This document shows positions 47,301 to 58,476 of a stretch of 64,000 nt of DNA, in pieces. Position numbers and translations under genes: made by a program. This DNA is from Stenopsyche tienmushanensis (lineage: Eukaryota; Arthropoda; Insecta; Trichoptera; Stenopsychidae). Numbering within the stretch: the stretch's first letter is position 1; every line of letters begins with the position of its first letter. The notes below the pieces were generated by a model. That model was not told the origin of the DNA. It worked only from the letters and a program-made list of their open reading frames with translations, and made no database searches. Where the stretch lies: NCBI GenBank assembly GCA_008973525.1, contig WACJ01000290.1:124001-188000 (forward strand). Direction: 5' to 3'.

Positions 47301-49449
47301 TCATTTTACCCTTGACCAAAATAGTTTTATTTTTGCACGTTAATATTTTTTAAAAAAAAACTTACGGAGATGCTTAGGATCTTCACCGTGTCTATCAAAA
47401 TCGGCAAGGACTTATCAATACACCTAATAAGAATGCAGAAACTAGCCGACTATACCAATAAATGGTTCCATTTTAGCTCTATGGAATATTATTTAAAACT
47501 CGAATTATTCAGTTATCGCAGGATGCACTTGCGATTGCCAGCATCAATTCGTGCGGCATCCAAAGATTGTGCTCAGGCAACAGTTGCTAATAAATACTGA
47601 TAACATCCATCATAATTAAACATAAACAGCGAAGAGCATATATATGGAAAAGTTTCACATCATTTAGTATTCAGCACGAGAGGAGTCGCATAACGGGACA
47701 ATGTTTTGTTCGTACTTGGGACCGGGTATTGATATCGAGGACACTTTTACACTCGATGCCTCATGAATATTAATATTGTGGGTATACAAACTTCTTTCTG
47801 AGTATTCTCATCAAGCAGACTAGAACCAGCCTTTGGACGACGTTCTAGGCGTATCTGCACAAACCGGCTTGAAACGAAAGCAAAAATCTTCACCCTGAAA
47901 ATACTTTCTATTGGCAATGAAAGATCCCTGATTTTAAACGCATTATTAAAAAAAGAAACAGATGCACTCTGAACGAGAAAATTGATCAGGATAAGACTCA
48001 AATTTAAATTTTGTATGAATCATCCTGCAAAAATCTCACTGAACAGGTTTCCGACAATCGACGACTCGAAGCAGCTATCGACGTTGTCCTACGACGGTTT
48101 ATCGAACTATATTATAAAACGAAATTATCACGTACTAAACGCATTTGACCTTATGCATTAATGACATATTTGCATTTATTGAAATATTTGAAATCCATCC
48201 AAGATAGACGATCCATCTTCAATTTGGATCCTCGATTTTGGGTCAAGATAAACACGTTTGAGCGTCGAGATATTCAGGCAGCGTCACAAAGCCAAAAATA
48301 AAAAATAACACCGTGGTAAGCCCAAGACGTCAGATATTCGGGTCTTATTTGATGATGTGCATCATTTTTTTTTACCACTTGACAGACAAATGTTGCACAC
48401 CCCTGGTGCTTTAATCACTGTCAAAGAAACTTATTTGACACCAATGTCGAGAATAAAGAATACTTCAGATGCCATCTGAAAAAAATTAACATACAAAGGG
48501 ATCGAAACTGTTCGTACGCGACCGCCTTACAAATTCGAAAGCCGGATACGAATATATATATTTTTTTGATATAATAATCATATATGTTCCAAGAATGTAT
48601 GACAATTTAAAAAAATCGAAATCAAAAACCTGATTAGAATTTATTTACATATTCAAAATTGTATTACGTTGTTACACATGAAGATTCGGAATTTCAGTTA
48701 GTCAAAGATCGTTATCGTTAGAGAAAGGTTCTGTGCAATATTTTAATATACAAGTTCGATATTGTCTTGTCAATTGGATGACGACAATATTTCAATTTAC
48801 TTTTCTTTCATGAATTGAGACATAATGACAAACAGGTAAAAGCCATAATGGAAGCTAATCTACATAAAACAATACAAGCATTTTCCTACGAGTTGATTGC
48901 TATTATTGCGTCTATTACTCGTCATCTCCATTAATGGGAGTTTATTTTTTAAAATGCACGTGTAGACTCAACTTTACTATGCAAAACAATATTAAACGCG
49001 GAGTATCGAAGATGTATGTTAATGCAAAATATGAACAATATCAACAGTGTAAGGGTTTATTTACAATATACAATATTTATACACGTTGCACCGTCCTGAT
49101 AAAAAAAGCGGATTTACATTAGAACATAGCATGTATGTTCTCAGTACGGAATGCGTTAAAGATTCGAATAATTTATTGACTCTAAAAATAATTTAGTTTA
49201 TCGTCGGCAAAAGGCCGACTTGGACTTATTTCTTGGTCAGGATTATAACAACACATAATGAATATTTTTATATTTTGTTAATATTGCATACACGCCATTG
49301 AAATTGTTAAATTCGGGCTGTCTCAATTTACTTCAAATAACACTAATAATAACAACAGTTTTTTTATGAGACATTCTGACCATTACATTCCAAAATAGAT
49401 TCACTTATGAAGCAAAGATCATTTAAGCCCTAAAGGAGTACTATCCCAG
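47301..49449. other. Intergenic DNA without recognised genes
   Basis: Open frames at 47370-47600, 47747-48001 and 48934-49122 carry no family signature or splice context. Undetected 5' exons of the CEP162-like gene could lie here on the minus strand; none was identified. Confidence 0.35.
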
Positions 49450-49703
49450 GGTCTGGGACCCTCCCCTCCACTATTCAGAAAGAGCATTCTTGTACATTGA
49501 GCTCGGAGACAGACAGAGACATAAAGAGAACGTAGCGCAGTTCGGGAGACAGAGACGGAGAGCTTACCCGCATACATCGCACGATTGTATAGATCGTTAG
49601 ACCAAATTTAAGGACTGATAATGATTTCATTTCTGTCATTTGTTTACGCAAAGAAATGACCGAATATTGTGTGCTATCGACAGTGTTTATTTATTGTTCG
49701 TCT
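49450..49703 (+). repeat. Dispersed repeat, copy 1 (partner 53680-53915)
   Basis: ATTCAGAAAGAGCATTCTTG, an AGACAGAGACGGAGAGC block, CACGATTGTATAGATCGTTA and GTGCTATCGACAGTGTTT occur in the same order and orientation at 53680-53915. The copy is broken at 49704 by the head of a hAT-like element. Confidence 0.75.
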
Positions 49704-49800
49704 CAGGGCCGTAACTAGGGTATGATGCGCCCGTGGCAGGAATCTAAATTGCGCCCCCCCCCCCCCTCCAACAAAAAAAGGTTTAAAAAAATGCCGAAAA
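49704..49800 (+). mobile_element. Head of a hAT-like element with long C tract
   Basis: CAGGGCCGTAACTAGGGTAT followed by a GCGCCCGTGG block and an uninterrupted run of about 13 C is the left end seen at 6032 and 17102. Its right end was not found; the minisatellite at 49823 begins 20-60 bp later and is probably inside it. Confidence 0.6.
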
Positions 49801-49822
49801 TGAGATAATTTCAAATAAAAAA

Positions 49823-50352
49823 ATGGATTTCTTTCGGGAAATGGTCACTTTTAGGATCAAAATCGTGGACGTAAAAAAATGGATTTCTTTCGGGAAATGG
49901 TCACTTTTAGGATCAAAATCGTGGACCTAAAATAATGGATTTCTTTCGGGAAATGGTCACTTTTAGGATCAAAATCGTGGACGTAAAAAATGGATTTCTT
50001 TCGGGAAATGGTCACTTTTAGGATCAAAATCATGGACGTAAAATAATGGATTTCTTTCGGGAAATGGTCACTTTTAGGATCAAAGTCATGGACGTAAAAT
50101 AATGGATTTCTTTCGGGAAATGGTCACTTTTAGGATCAAAGTCATGGGCGTAAAATGATGGATTTCTTTCGGGAAATGGTCACTTTTAGGATCAAAATCA
50201 TGGACGTAAAATAATGGATTTCTTTCGGGAAATGGTCACTTTTAGGATCAAAATCATGGACGTAAAAAATGGATTTCTTTCGGGAAATGGTCACTTTTAG
50301 GATCAAAATCATGGACGTAAAAAAATGGATTTCTTTCGGGAAATGGTCACTT
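49823..50352 (+). repeat. Minisatellite, ten tandem copies of a 55/56-bp unit
   Basis: Units begin with ATGGATTTCTTTCGGGAAAT at 49823, 49879, 49935, 49990, 50046, 50102, 50158, 50214, 50269 and 50325. Each continues GGTCACTTTTAGGATCAAA and a (G/A)TCRTGGACGTAAA end. Copies differ mainly in CGTGG versus CATGG and in the A-run length. The last copy is cut after GGTCACTT. Confidence 0.97.
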
Positions 50353-50359
50353 CAGACAG

Positions 50360-51059
50360 AGCGAGAGATCCCAACAGCGAGACTTTCCGATGACGGACCC
50401 TTGTGATTTTCTGAAGCTTGGCGATTCCGCGTTATGTAATTTTCACCTAACAACTTTAAAGTTCGCATGAATATTGAATTAGTAAAAAAACACGGGTATA
50501 CAAATATAATCAAACATATTCAAGACTATGATAAAATGCGAATGTATTCCATAAGGGGGAGGAAGATTGTCAGGGGCGCAAAAGATTCAAGTATCAACAA
50601 TGGATAAGCTTTCATACCAGAACCACTTACACAATATGAAGTCCCATTAAGTAAGTACACGAAAGGTAATTATTAAACTATTACGTGTAAATTCGGATGC
50701 TGTAAAGGTCATGGACAAAAATTGGGTCACTGCGGCGAAACATAATTACATATACCAATCAGCTCACGTATGAAAGAGAAAGTCTTCATAACAAAATCTT
50801 GATAGATAGAGATGTGCATTGGAATACACATCTCCATAGTTTAATTGTATTATTAGTTGACTTCATTTTTTGGCACCAATTATTTTGTTACTGTTAACTT
50901 TAAATACCAAACTCTAAGATTGGCGAAGATCAAACGTATGCTGTTTTTTAAAGATCAAGGCTAGAATGCAGGTGTGCAGGGGCAATGACGGTTTAGAAGT
51001 TTGGTAGAATTAACAGAATGGAGATTTGGGTGCTGCACAAACTATCCTATCTTCTGACA
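50360..51059. other. Intergenic DNA, nothing recognised
   Basis: Possibly includes the far part of the hAT-like element begun at 49704 (a GTCAGGGGCGCAAAA word occurs near 50570), but no end could be proved. Confidence 0.35.
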
Positions 51060-51330
51060 TATAAAAAATAATCTCTACTTTGTTCGTATGTAATGCGCTG
51101 CCGTACCATTCATCAGATTGCGATAAAACTTCGTCCACTTATTGCTAAGGATTGCGCGAGTAATATAAGCACAGTCTAATCTAATATATAAAAATCAATG
51201 TTTGTTTGTTCATATTTAATGCGCTTCCATACCGTTTATCCGATTGCGATAAAACTTTGTCAACCCACTGTTTATACTTGTGGGAATAACATAAAAATAG
51301 TAAAAACATTGTATGGATGCACTATGTTGG
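51060..51330 (+). repeat. Two units of the dispersed repeat seen at 8789-9030
   Basis: TTCGTATGTAATGCGCTGCC and GTTCATATTTAATGCGCTTC head two units, each followed by a CC(A/G)-TTTATC(C)GATTGCGATAAAACTT block. Orientation is opposite to 8789-9030. Confidence 0.7.
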
Positions 51331-51589
51331 CGCATATTGGTCTGGTAAAACGAAGTTTGGGCACAGAAAACATCAATTTTGACACCAAGTCTCCTCTATA
51401 TCTGGTGAAAAGTTTATTTACAAAATTAATTGTAGGTAAAATTTAGAAGTTTTGATGCAAAAATCATATCACTTTGTATTTATAATAGAGGAATGTTAGA
51501 ATAGAAATAAAAATTGGTTGTAAAATAATGCATTAATTCCTAATACACCTAATATTGGCTTTAATAGCTGACGAGAAACTAAATTACTC

Positions 51590-51960
51590 AATCCATTTTT
51601 ATAAAAGGCCGCACTTTTAGAACCAGTTGGAGAGAGATCTGATGATTAAAGGCGTCTCAGTTTTTGGTCTTTTGCACCCACTTATCCAATTTTTACAACT
51701 TTTACTATTGAAACAAGATGACGAGAAATATATGCGACACTAACACGTAACTAATAAGCAAATGTAAGAACTGTTGTATGTGAATTAGCTTCCACTACGG
51801 CTGTTAAATCTTCATCACTAACGACGGTTATAGCGATTTTTTTTCTACCACAATTGTTCTCGCACAAATCGATCATTATGCGAAAGCTCTGTCAATATTT
51901 CTAGCAGCTTTCGTAGCGTTGTGCCCCAGTTTAAGCTCACACAAAAAAGTAAGTGGACAT
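51590..51960 (-). mobile_element. SETMAR-type mariner N-terminal fragment
   Basis: The minus strand reads NATKAARNIDRAFA, then LTAVVEANSHTTVLTFAY and VAYISRHLVSIVKVVKIG with frameshifts, the paired helix-turn-helix region of mariner transposases. The rest is absent. Confidence 0.7.
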
Positions 51961-53254
51961 TTTTCATTGACATCATTCTGTTAAAAGTCATAAAAACAAT
52001 TAACAAAGCAACAATTCCGCGTTTTTTTTTTTGGACATTTGAAGACTATCGTACCTTTGTCAATTTAAAATAGTTGAACTTGTAAAATATTGCACAGAAC
52101 CTTTCTCAATCACGGACGATCTTTAACTAAAATTCCGAAGCTTCATGCGTAACTATATAATAATATGATTTTATCGTCAATGTTAAAAATTATTCGTTGG
52201 TCAAAAACGAAAAATTAGCAAGCACTCATAAATATTTACGCTTTTGCGTGTATTTCCCAAGCCTCTTCAGAAGCATTCTGCGTCGCATATGAGAACACGG
52301 AGGAAAACCCATAATCAGGTTAAAGTTAATAAACACAAATCAATTATATTCATAAAAATGCAAATGTCTCGATAAATATTTAAGACAATTCTAAATAGAA
52401 ATTTAAGACATTCAGAATCTCACAAATTTTGAGAAATTCTCGAGAACGACACAATGCACATCGAGTATTAATGTGCACGATAATAAACATTGTTTATGTT
52501 ATAATGGTTCAATCAATCGAGCAATTATTATAATCTATTAATGTCTGTGAATTTCCAATATCGTCATTAATGTGCGTAACCTAATGTATAATGTAAACAT
52601 GTTGATATTCAAATTAAATGGAATATTAACAACGTAGACTGGTGTAAGATCGCAAATGGTTGTCTTTAATCTCTTACATAAGTCGATCATCTCTGATGCC
52701 CGGTTCACACGAGGACGGTTTTTAAGCTAGCAAAGTAAGCTGTGTGGACCGGACATGGCATTAAGATGGACTGATAAGCAAACGAAGAATCTGGCCATTT
52801 TTTTGCCCATAATAACCTATTATATTTGTTTTTTGGGATTCTTCATGACTGCACATCCATAATTCCTTATGAATTAGATCATTTCATTCAATTTTAACAC
52901 TTTGGGATCTGATTACGATTTTAAGTCTGAGTGGGGAAAAAATGTAGAAACAAAATGTCGAGCCAGACTCGACATAGGACCGCAAAAAGTTAAGATGGAC
53001 TGAGAAGCTGTAAGACGACAGTTTTTTTTTGGAAGATAATATAATTAAGCTATCCACGGCATTTGCAGTAAATTTTGGGTGGCCCGGTATTTTTCTGCCT
53101 TTCAAATTCCCAGTCTCCTAGTGTTTTCTAATGGTACAATACATCCCTTTGCTAAAAGTTTTCAGCAATTAATCTAATTGAAAAGTCTTTAATAAGTCGT
53201 GTAACGGTATAGGCACAAATTCTGCTAAATTCGTCTTTTAAACTTTATAGAAGG
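51961..53254. other. Intergenic DNA, nothing recognised
   Basis: No exon or family repeat was identified on either strand. Confidence 0.35.
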
Positions 53255-53262
53255 GTTGTAAT

Positions 53263-53388
53263 CAGGCCTTCGAACCGGAATGAAACCGATAACCGGTAAA
53301 ACCGTTTTTTCTCGGAACGAAATCCGTAACCGAACCGTTATAATAGTTAGGAACGTAACCGCAATGAAAAAAACGGTTCGAAGTCCTG
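53263..53388. mobile_element. 126-bp hAT MITE with perfect 8-bp target duplication
   Basis: Termini CAGGCCTTCGAACCG and the inverse CGGTTCGAAGTCCTG are flanked by GTTGTAAT on both sides (53255-53262 and 53389-53396). The interior repeats ACCG/CGGT words and has no coding capacity. Confidence 0.93.
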
Positions 53389-53679
53389 GTTGTAATACGT
53401 TCAAAAATTTTCTAAGCGTTCTAAAACAATCAATAAACATAAACAAAAAATAAGATTTTTGGGATTTAGAATTATGGGACAAGTAAATTAAAAGAAATAA
53501 AACTATCTTACACCCATTGTATAATAGGTTGCGAAAATGACTCTCGGAATTCATTTTTACAATCATATTTACAATTAAAAATATTTCATAATTTTAATAT
53601 TCATTATTTATTAAGAAAAACGCTCATTATTAACCTGTATGGTAGGATGATCGCGTATTTGCGAGCGAATTCTAGTGAT

Positions 53680-53915
53680 TCAGAAAGAGCACTCTTGTAC
53701 GTTGTAACTCGAAAGAGACAGAGACGGAGTTCGGTAACTGTACATGAGAGACAGAGATGGAGAGCTTTCTGCGTACATCACACGATTGTATAGATCGTTA
53801 ACCCAAATTCATCGACTAATAATGTGTGAATGGTAAAATAAATCGATTTCAAGTGTATTGTTTATGTTTATATTGTGCTATCGACAGTGTTTCGTTTTAT
53901 TTAACTCGTTCGTCG
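53680..53915 (+). repeat. Dispersed repeat, copy 2 (partner 49450-49703)
   Basis: ATTCAGAAAGAGCACTCTTG, the AGAGACAGAGATGGAGAGC block, CACGATTGTATAGATCGTTA and GTGCTATCGACAGTGTTTCG match copy 1 in order. Confidence 0.75.
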
Positions 53916-54151
53916 CTGTGTTCACTGAATATGCGCATCTCCGGAGTCTGAAGTCCGAATCTCTGAAAAGAACGTCTTTATATAATGTCTTCCTGATGAC
54001 AACTGCCTTATTATAAATTAAAAAAAGATTTTTTAAAAAAAAAAATTAGACACAGATAATCCGCAAATTGGATAATCTGCAGCCAGATAATCTAGAGTAC
54101 ACTGTATTATTGAGAAAAAGGGTTCTTATATTGAAAATAAGAAATAATCTT

Positions 54152-54186
54152 TCATTTGGCGTTTCCAAACTTATTGTCGGTAGTAT
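54152..54186. repeat. Tc1-like terminal repeat (partner of 33286-33320)
   Basis: GTTTCCAAACTTATTGTCGG then TAGTATATATATATATA. Just upstream, at 54055-54106, GATAATCTGCAGCCAGATAA and TCTAGAGTACACTGTA look like an unrelated pogo-type end. Confidence 0.45.
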
Positions 54187-54199
54187 ATATATATATATT

Positions 54200-55790
54200 A
54201 GGACTATGGGCAAACAATACTATTTTTGAGTCACGGTTCAAGAAACACAAGAGCGATGCAATAGCAATCTGTGCATTTCTCTTTACCAATTTTTGCGACA
54301 ATTTTAACTTGCAGTAAGTAATGCGCACTGTAAAATTTAACTTTAAACCATCATTAACTTTCAATGATCAGTTTCAGTCAATGACAAAAAAGAATACTTC
54401 AAAAATATGCTTTTCCATACTATTCATAGTAAATTCCGAAAAAAAAAATAACATCTAAAGCAGAAACCATTTTAGAAATTAATTGAATGGGAAAACACAG
54501 CCAAAACAAAGTAAGCAAAGGTCATAATATACGTTTTGGACGACGTTTTCCTCATGTGTCGTTTGATTTTATTGGTAAATTTGCAAATTGATTATATAAA
54601 AATATTTTTTTTATCAACATCCAATATGAGTTCCAGTGCTTCTAATGCATACGTAACTTCTACAAAAAACATTTTAAGTCAATGAACGAAAAGGATTTCC
54701 CAAACAAATAAAAGTAGTGTTGCCAAACAAGTTTTTTTCCAAGTTTAGAATTTATATCGACGAACTATCGATAATGGGTTTCTCCTAGAAAAATACCAGG
54801 AATATTTTATAAAAAAGCAAAATTCCCACACAGTATGCAAAACTGTTTAAAAAATGATATATTAGTTTACCGCAACATAAACTATATCCATTGAACCTAT
54901 ATATTTCAACCGACACTGATCCTAAGATGTCCACATTCTCGGATCTTAGCTTTTTAATGCAATCTCTTCTATTTTTAGTAACCTGTCGAACAACTTCTCC
55001 GTGTCATTGTGGACCAAGTTCTACTCTCCTGGCGATATTATGATGGTCAATGCTGTTGAACGCATGTGTAAAATTAGCAACTAAGTTTTTCCCCATCGAT
55101 AATATCATTCAACATTATGATCAATTTTTTACCTTAATCCAATGGTTTCCATTATTTATTAAGCACTCCATGTTAGTATTCATCACCATAAAGATGAAAG
55201 GAATTTAACGCGCATGCGCACAAAAGAATACAACAAAATGCACGCCGTAAAACGTTATGCTTAACCCGGAATTCAAGATGATTGGGGATCAAAATAAAGT
55301 TTATTCCTACAATAAAATAGAATCGACAAGGATGTGTCAGACAGGAAATATATATCCTATTGATGTCATATGACCCAACTGCGCAGGAATAACCCAACAC
55401 GACTAAAACAGGGATTTTAATCAATGCATAATATTGCAATGATATCTTCGACAGAGCCCAGACAACCGTGGCACCCACTTCTGACACCATTCAACTTCCT
55501 ATAGAAATTTGTCCCTTTACAAAGATAATATTTTTGAGCGTTTTTATCTCTTGAAGATTTCCTACAAGCACGCATTAATGAAAAGTTAAAGACGTAAAGA
55601 AGATCATCTCTTTTCGTTATGCACGAGCTGTTCATGGCAATGCCCGAGGGAGTGACTCGTTGGCAAGAAGTCTTTCAGCTGAGGTTTATCTTCTTTGAAT
55701 GATTGCAAAAAAGCATCTGGAGCAGATCAGTTCATCGTTTATTAGCTGATCAAAGTCCACCATTCGGCGTCTCTTCTCCGGTCCATTAGT
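54200..55790. other. Intergenic DNA, nothing firmly recognised
   Basis: Minus-strand open frames at 55173-55490 and 55417-55635 have no family signature. The last 150 bp may be the decayed 5' part of the mariner at 55800. Confidence 0.35.
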
Positions 55791-55799
55791 GTAACAACC

Positions 55800-56260
55800 T
55801 GTCGAATCGACGAAAATGTGACGCATTTGCGTGATTATTTGAACTCTGATCAACAATTGAGCCTTCATTGGATAGCAGAAATTCTAAACATGACAAAAAC
55901 AACCGTTAATCGCATTGTAACCGAAGATTTCAACACAAAGACGCATGGAAACTGCATCACGACAACGCTCCAAGCCACAGCATCTTCATTGTCGACGATC
56001 CTGGCGATGACCGGCATCCCACTAGTTCCCTAGCTTCTTTATAACCATGACCTGGTTATCCCAGTTTTTTCCCAGAAAGGGAAACATCGGCACACGATTG
56101 AAACCATCCAAGCTCATGTTACATCGGCTCTAAGAGACATTCTGGAGAAGACCTTCCAGGATGCTTTCCACGCTTGGTAACATCACATCCATAAGTATAT
56201 CAACCCAGAAGGGTACTATTTCGAAGATTTTTGTATAATTGTACAAAAGTACGGCGACAT
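55800..56260 (+). mobile_element. Internally deleted mariner transposase (FLJ37770/SETMAR-like)
   Basis: The frame reads LNSDQQLSLHWIAEILNMTK then TTVNRIVTEDF (helix-turn-helix), jumps directly to ITTTLQATASSLSTILAMTG and IPLVP, then with frame changes IETIQAHVTSALRDILEKTF and INPEGYYFEDF, the C-terminus. The segment between the HTH and the second Asp is deleted. Confidence 0.85.
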
Positions 56261-56339
56261 CTTCCGTCTCTTTTTAGGCGCAATGTGTCAATTTAACAGC
56301 GCCATCTTCTGTGGTGTTGCGGACATCGGTCGTAGTCTC

Positions 56340-57680
56340 TCTATTTGACGCCCATTTCGACTGAGGCTTTGCTGGTGCTGGCTGGCCTTCTGCCACTGGA
56401 CATGCAGTTGCAGTTAAGTGCGGTCCGTTTTAGGTTTAAGAATCGGGTCAACATTTTTATAGGCAACAAAACACGTTGAATGCATCCCTTCTGGATGATC
56501 TTGAACCCTGCTTAGCTTCGGGCGTAATCACACAAAAATGTTTGCTTAGAAGAATGGCAGTCAAGATGAAAGAATGGCTTGAATGGAAGGAGATTGTTTA
56601 AGTTCTTTGGTAGTATTAAATATCGTCTAGCGCAGTGTTTCCTAACCTTTTTAGTCTCGTTACCCCTATAACCTATCAGGGAAACTGATTTTACCCCCCT
56701 TTAAATTTTTTTTGAAGAAAACAACCTATATAAAATATATACAAATAGTCTTTATTTGTCATAATATTGTACAAAACTATAGGAAACTACAATTTTAACA
56801 TACTTCCTTGATTAATTTGATGATGGTTAATGTGAAAGTTGAAATTGTTTTGCATTTGCAAGTTTTTTTAATGTTAGATTTAGTTTCACCCAACGCACGT
56901 TCTTAGAGCTATCTACTATAATAGGATATTCAGCACCTACTTTTCACCAAAAAGTCATAGTTTTGAAATTCCACTTCTCTGAAAGTGCTATTCTCGAGTA
57001 GTCTGAGAAATTCTACTTTGAGAACTTTATTACATATAAAACACTGAGGCTTTTCCATATTCTTGTCAACAATATTCGTGAAACCCCATTGTAGAAATGC
57101 TTCTTTATACAAGCGCTTTTTTTCCAGAAACAGAAGTCATTTCATTTAAAATACTGTCACAAATTCGAAACGTGCAAATTAGTGCTCGAGTAAATTGAAA
57201 CTGTATCGTCTCCTTCTCTCATCTCTTCATCCCTTTCCTTGCGACAAGGATTACTAGAAAGGCATTAGGACACAGTGAGAAACTTCTTGGAAGAGAGTGC
57301 AAGCCATATGACGCTCATCTGTCATTTTATTATTATATCTACATACTAAAAATAAATACTGTCATTACCCCCGCAGAATAGCCGTTTTACCCCTCGGGGG
57401 GTAATTCCCCCCAGGTTAGGAACCACTGGTCTAGCGTGTCGCTGGGTGGTTCCAGATCACTGGACCTCTCAGTTTCTCACAGGACACGGACGATTTAAAT
57501 CGCATCTCCTTCGACTAGGGCTCAGTAGTATTTCGGAGTGTCCATGCAAACATACGGACATGGAAGCCAATCGGGAAGTTTTCTTACGTAGTGTCAGAGG
57601 TTCCGCTTCAGGATCTGTTGGACACGTAGACTGGTATAAATTAGGTCTACCAATTACTGTGCGGGCACGGTGGTAAATGG
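56340..57680 (+). mobile_element. R1/jockey-like LINE 3' end, split by a hAT insertion
   Basis: Before the hAT (56633-57428) the frame reads STEALLVLAGLLPLDMQLQ then LSAVRFRFKNR, the post-RT region (A-L-x-V-x-A-G-x-x-P-L-D). After it comes TSQFLTGHGRFKSHLLRLG then LSSISECPCK, the C-terminal GHG-F-x-x-Y/H-L domain with a zinc-knuckle-like Cys pair. Several stops; dead. Confidence 0.75.
56633..57428 (-). mobile_element. 796-bp hAT element with perfect 8-bp target duplication
   Basis: Termini CAGTGTTTCCTAACCT and the inverse AGGTTAGGAACCACTG are flanked by GTCTAGCG at 56625-56632 and 57429-57436. The minus strand retains FLQWGFTNIVDKNMEKPQCF and ICNKVLKVE, the BED-type zinc finger start of ZBED5/SCAND3-like transposases. 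The rest of the transposase is gone. Confidence 0.93.
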
Positions 57681-57824
57681 TGGATAATATTCGACGTCCG
57701 TCCAACTTCCATTCATCCGTCCGGCTATACAACGGTCCGAATGCAGAACGAACCCGCGCGCGAGCACGGCCATCTCGACGTGTAGAGCACCCCCGCTTCT
57801 ACGCTATATGTTCAATACATGATT

Positions 57825-57905
57825 TTTAATCTTTTAACTGCCAACGACGCACCGGCGCGTCGAATTTGTATGCGCTGATGAGTCATTGGCAGTTAAAAGG
57901 TTAAT
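57825..57905. repeat. Nested palindrome
   Basis: TTTTAACTGCCAA and its exact inverse TTGGCAGTTAAAA lie about 50 bp apart, and CGACGC/GCGTCG form an inner hairpin next to the left arm. Related TTAACCCTTTGACTGC and TTAACCCTTTGCACTG words at 58882 and 61863 suggest a small MITE family. Confidence 0.5.
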
Positions 57906-58437
57906 GAATATGGACGAACTACTTTTTGAACGCACCATGTAGTAAATTTTACGACTCAAATTAATTAAAATGATACATGATATTTATTTAATTGGCATCA
58001 TTGTGTTTAAAATACAGTCATAGGCGTTTTTATTCATGAACGCTCACCTAGCGGGCCACCCTGGCGAAGGTATCGAATCTTTCGCGGTTTTATTGGCGGA
58101 ACATCTTTTGAGTCATGATGAATTGATGTTATATGTAATGCGTGCCCATAAAGATCTATTCGTCGTTGCAACAATAATATTGTTTCAACTTTACAAACTT
58201 CCAAAATCAAGTGAACTAGTGATTTCGAGATTTCAACGCGTTGATGTATCTGAAGACAATGGATCTGATCCTCGAAAGTGCAAGGAATGTTTACATTGTT
58301 TGGAAAACGAGGACCTCTTGACAGCGACCTAGAAAATCGCCAGCGAAGCACCCATCAATTTGTTTGGTAGAACGGCAACAATTTTGTGCGATGATCGAAT
58401 CAAGGTTTAGCTGCGCTGACTTTTGTTGTCACTTCGC

Positions 58438-58476
58438 TATAAATGGTTTTCATCGACGATCGTCCAAGCAGTCAAC
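58438..58476 (+). promoter_or_regulatory. Core promoter with very short leader
   Basis: TATAAAT at 58438-58444 and an initiator CAGTC whose A is at 58470 (about 32 bp apart) predict transcription starting only about 7 nt before the ATG at 58477. Confidence 0.55.

Noticed and set aside
47370..47600. 76-codon frame next to a possible GTAAGT donor as a CEP162 5' exon
   Set aside because: The minus-strand translation next to the donor shows no coiled coil and no continuity with the exon at 45915.
49823..50352. CRISPR array or centromeric satellite
   Set aside because: There are no spacers; units abut directly and only ten copies are present, which fits a minisatellite.
57446..57676. Host gene exon with a Cys pair
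   Set aside because: The GHG-F-x-x-H-L pattern is the C-terminal domain of a non-LTR retrotransposon and continues the LINE homology interrupted by the hAT insertion.
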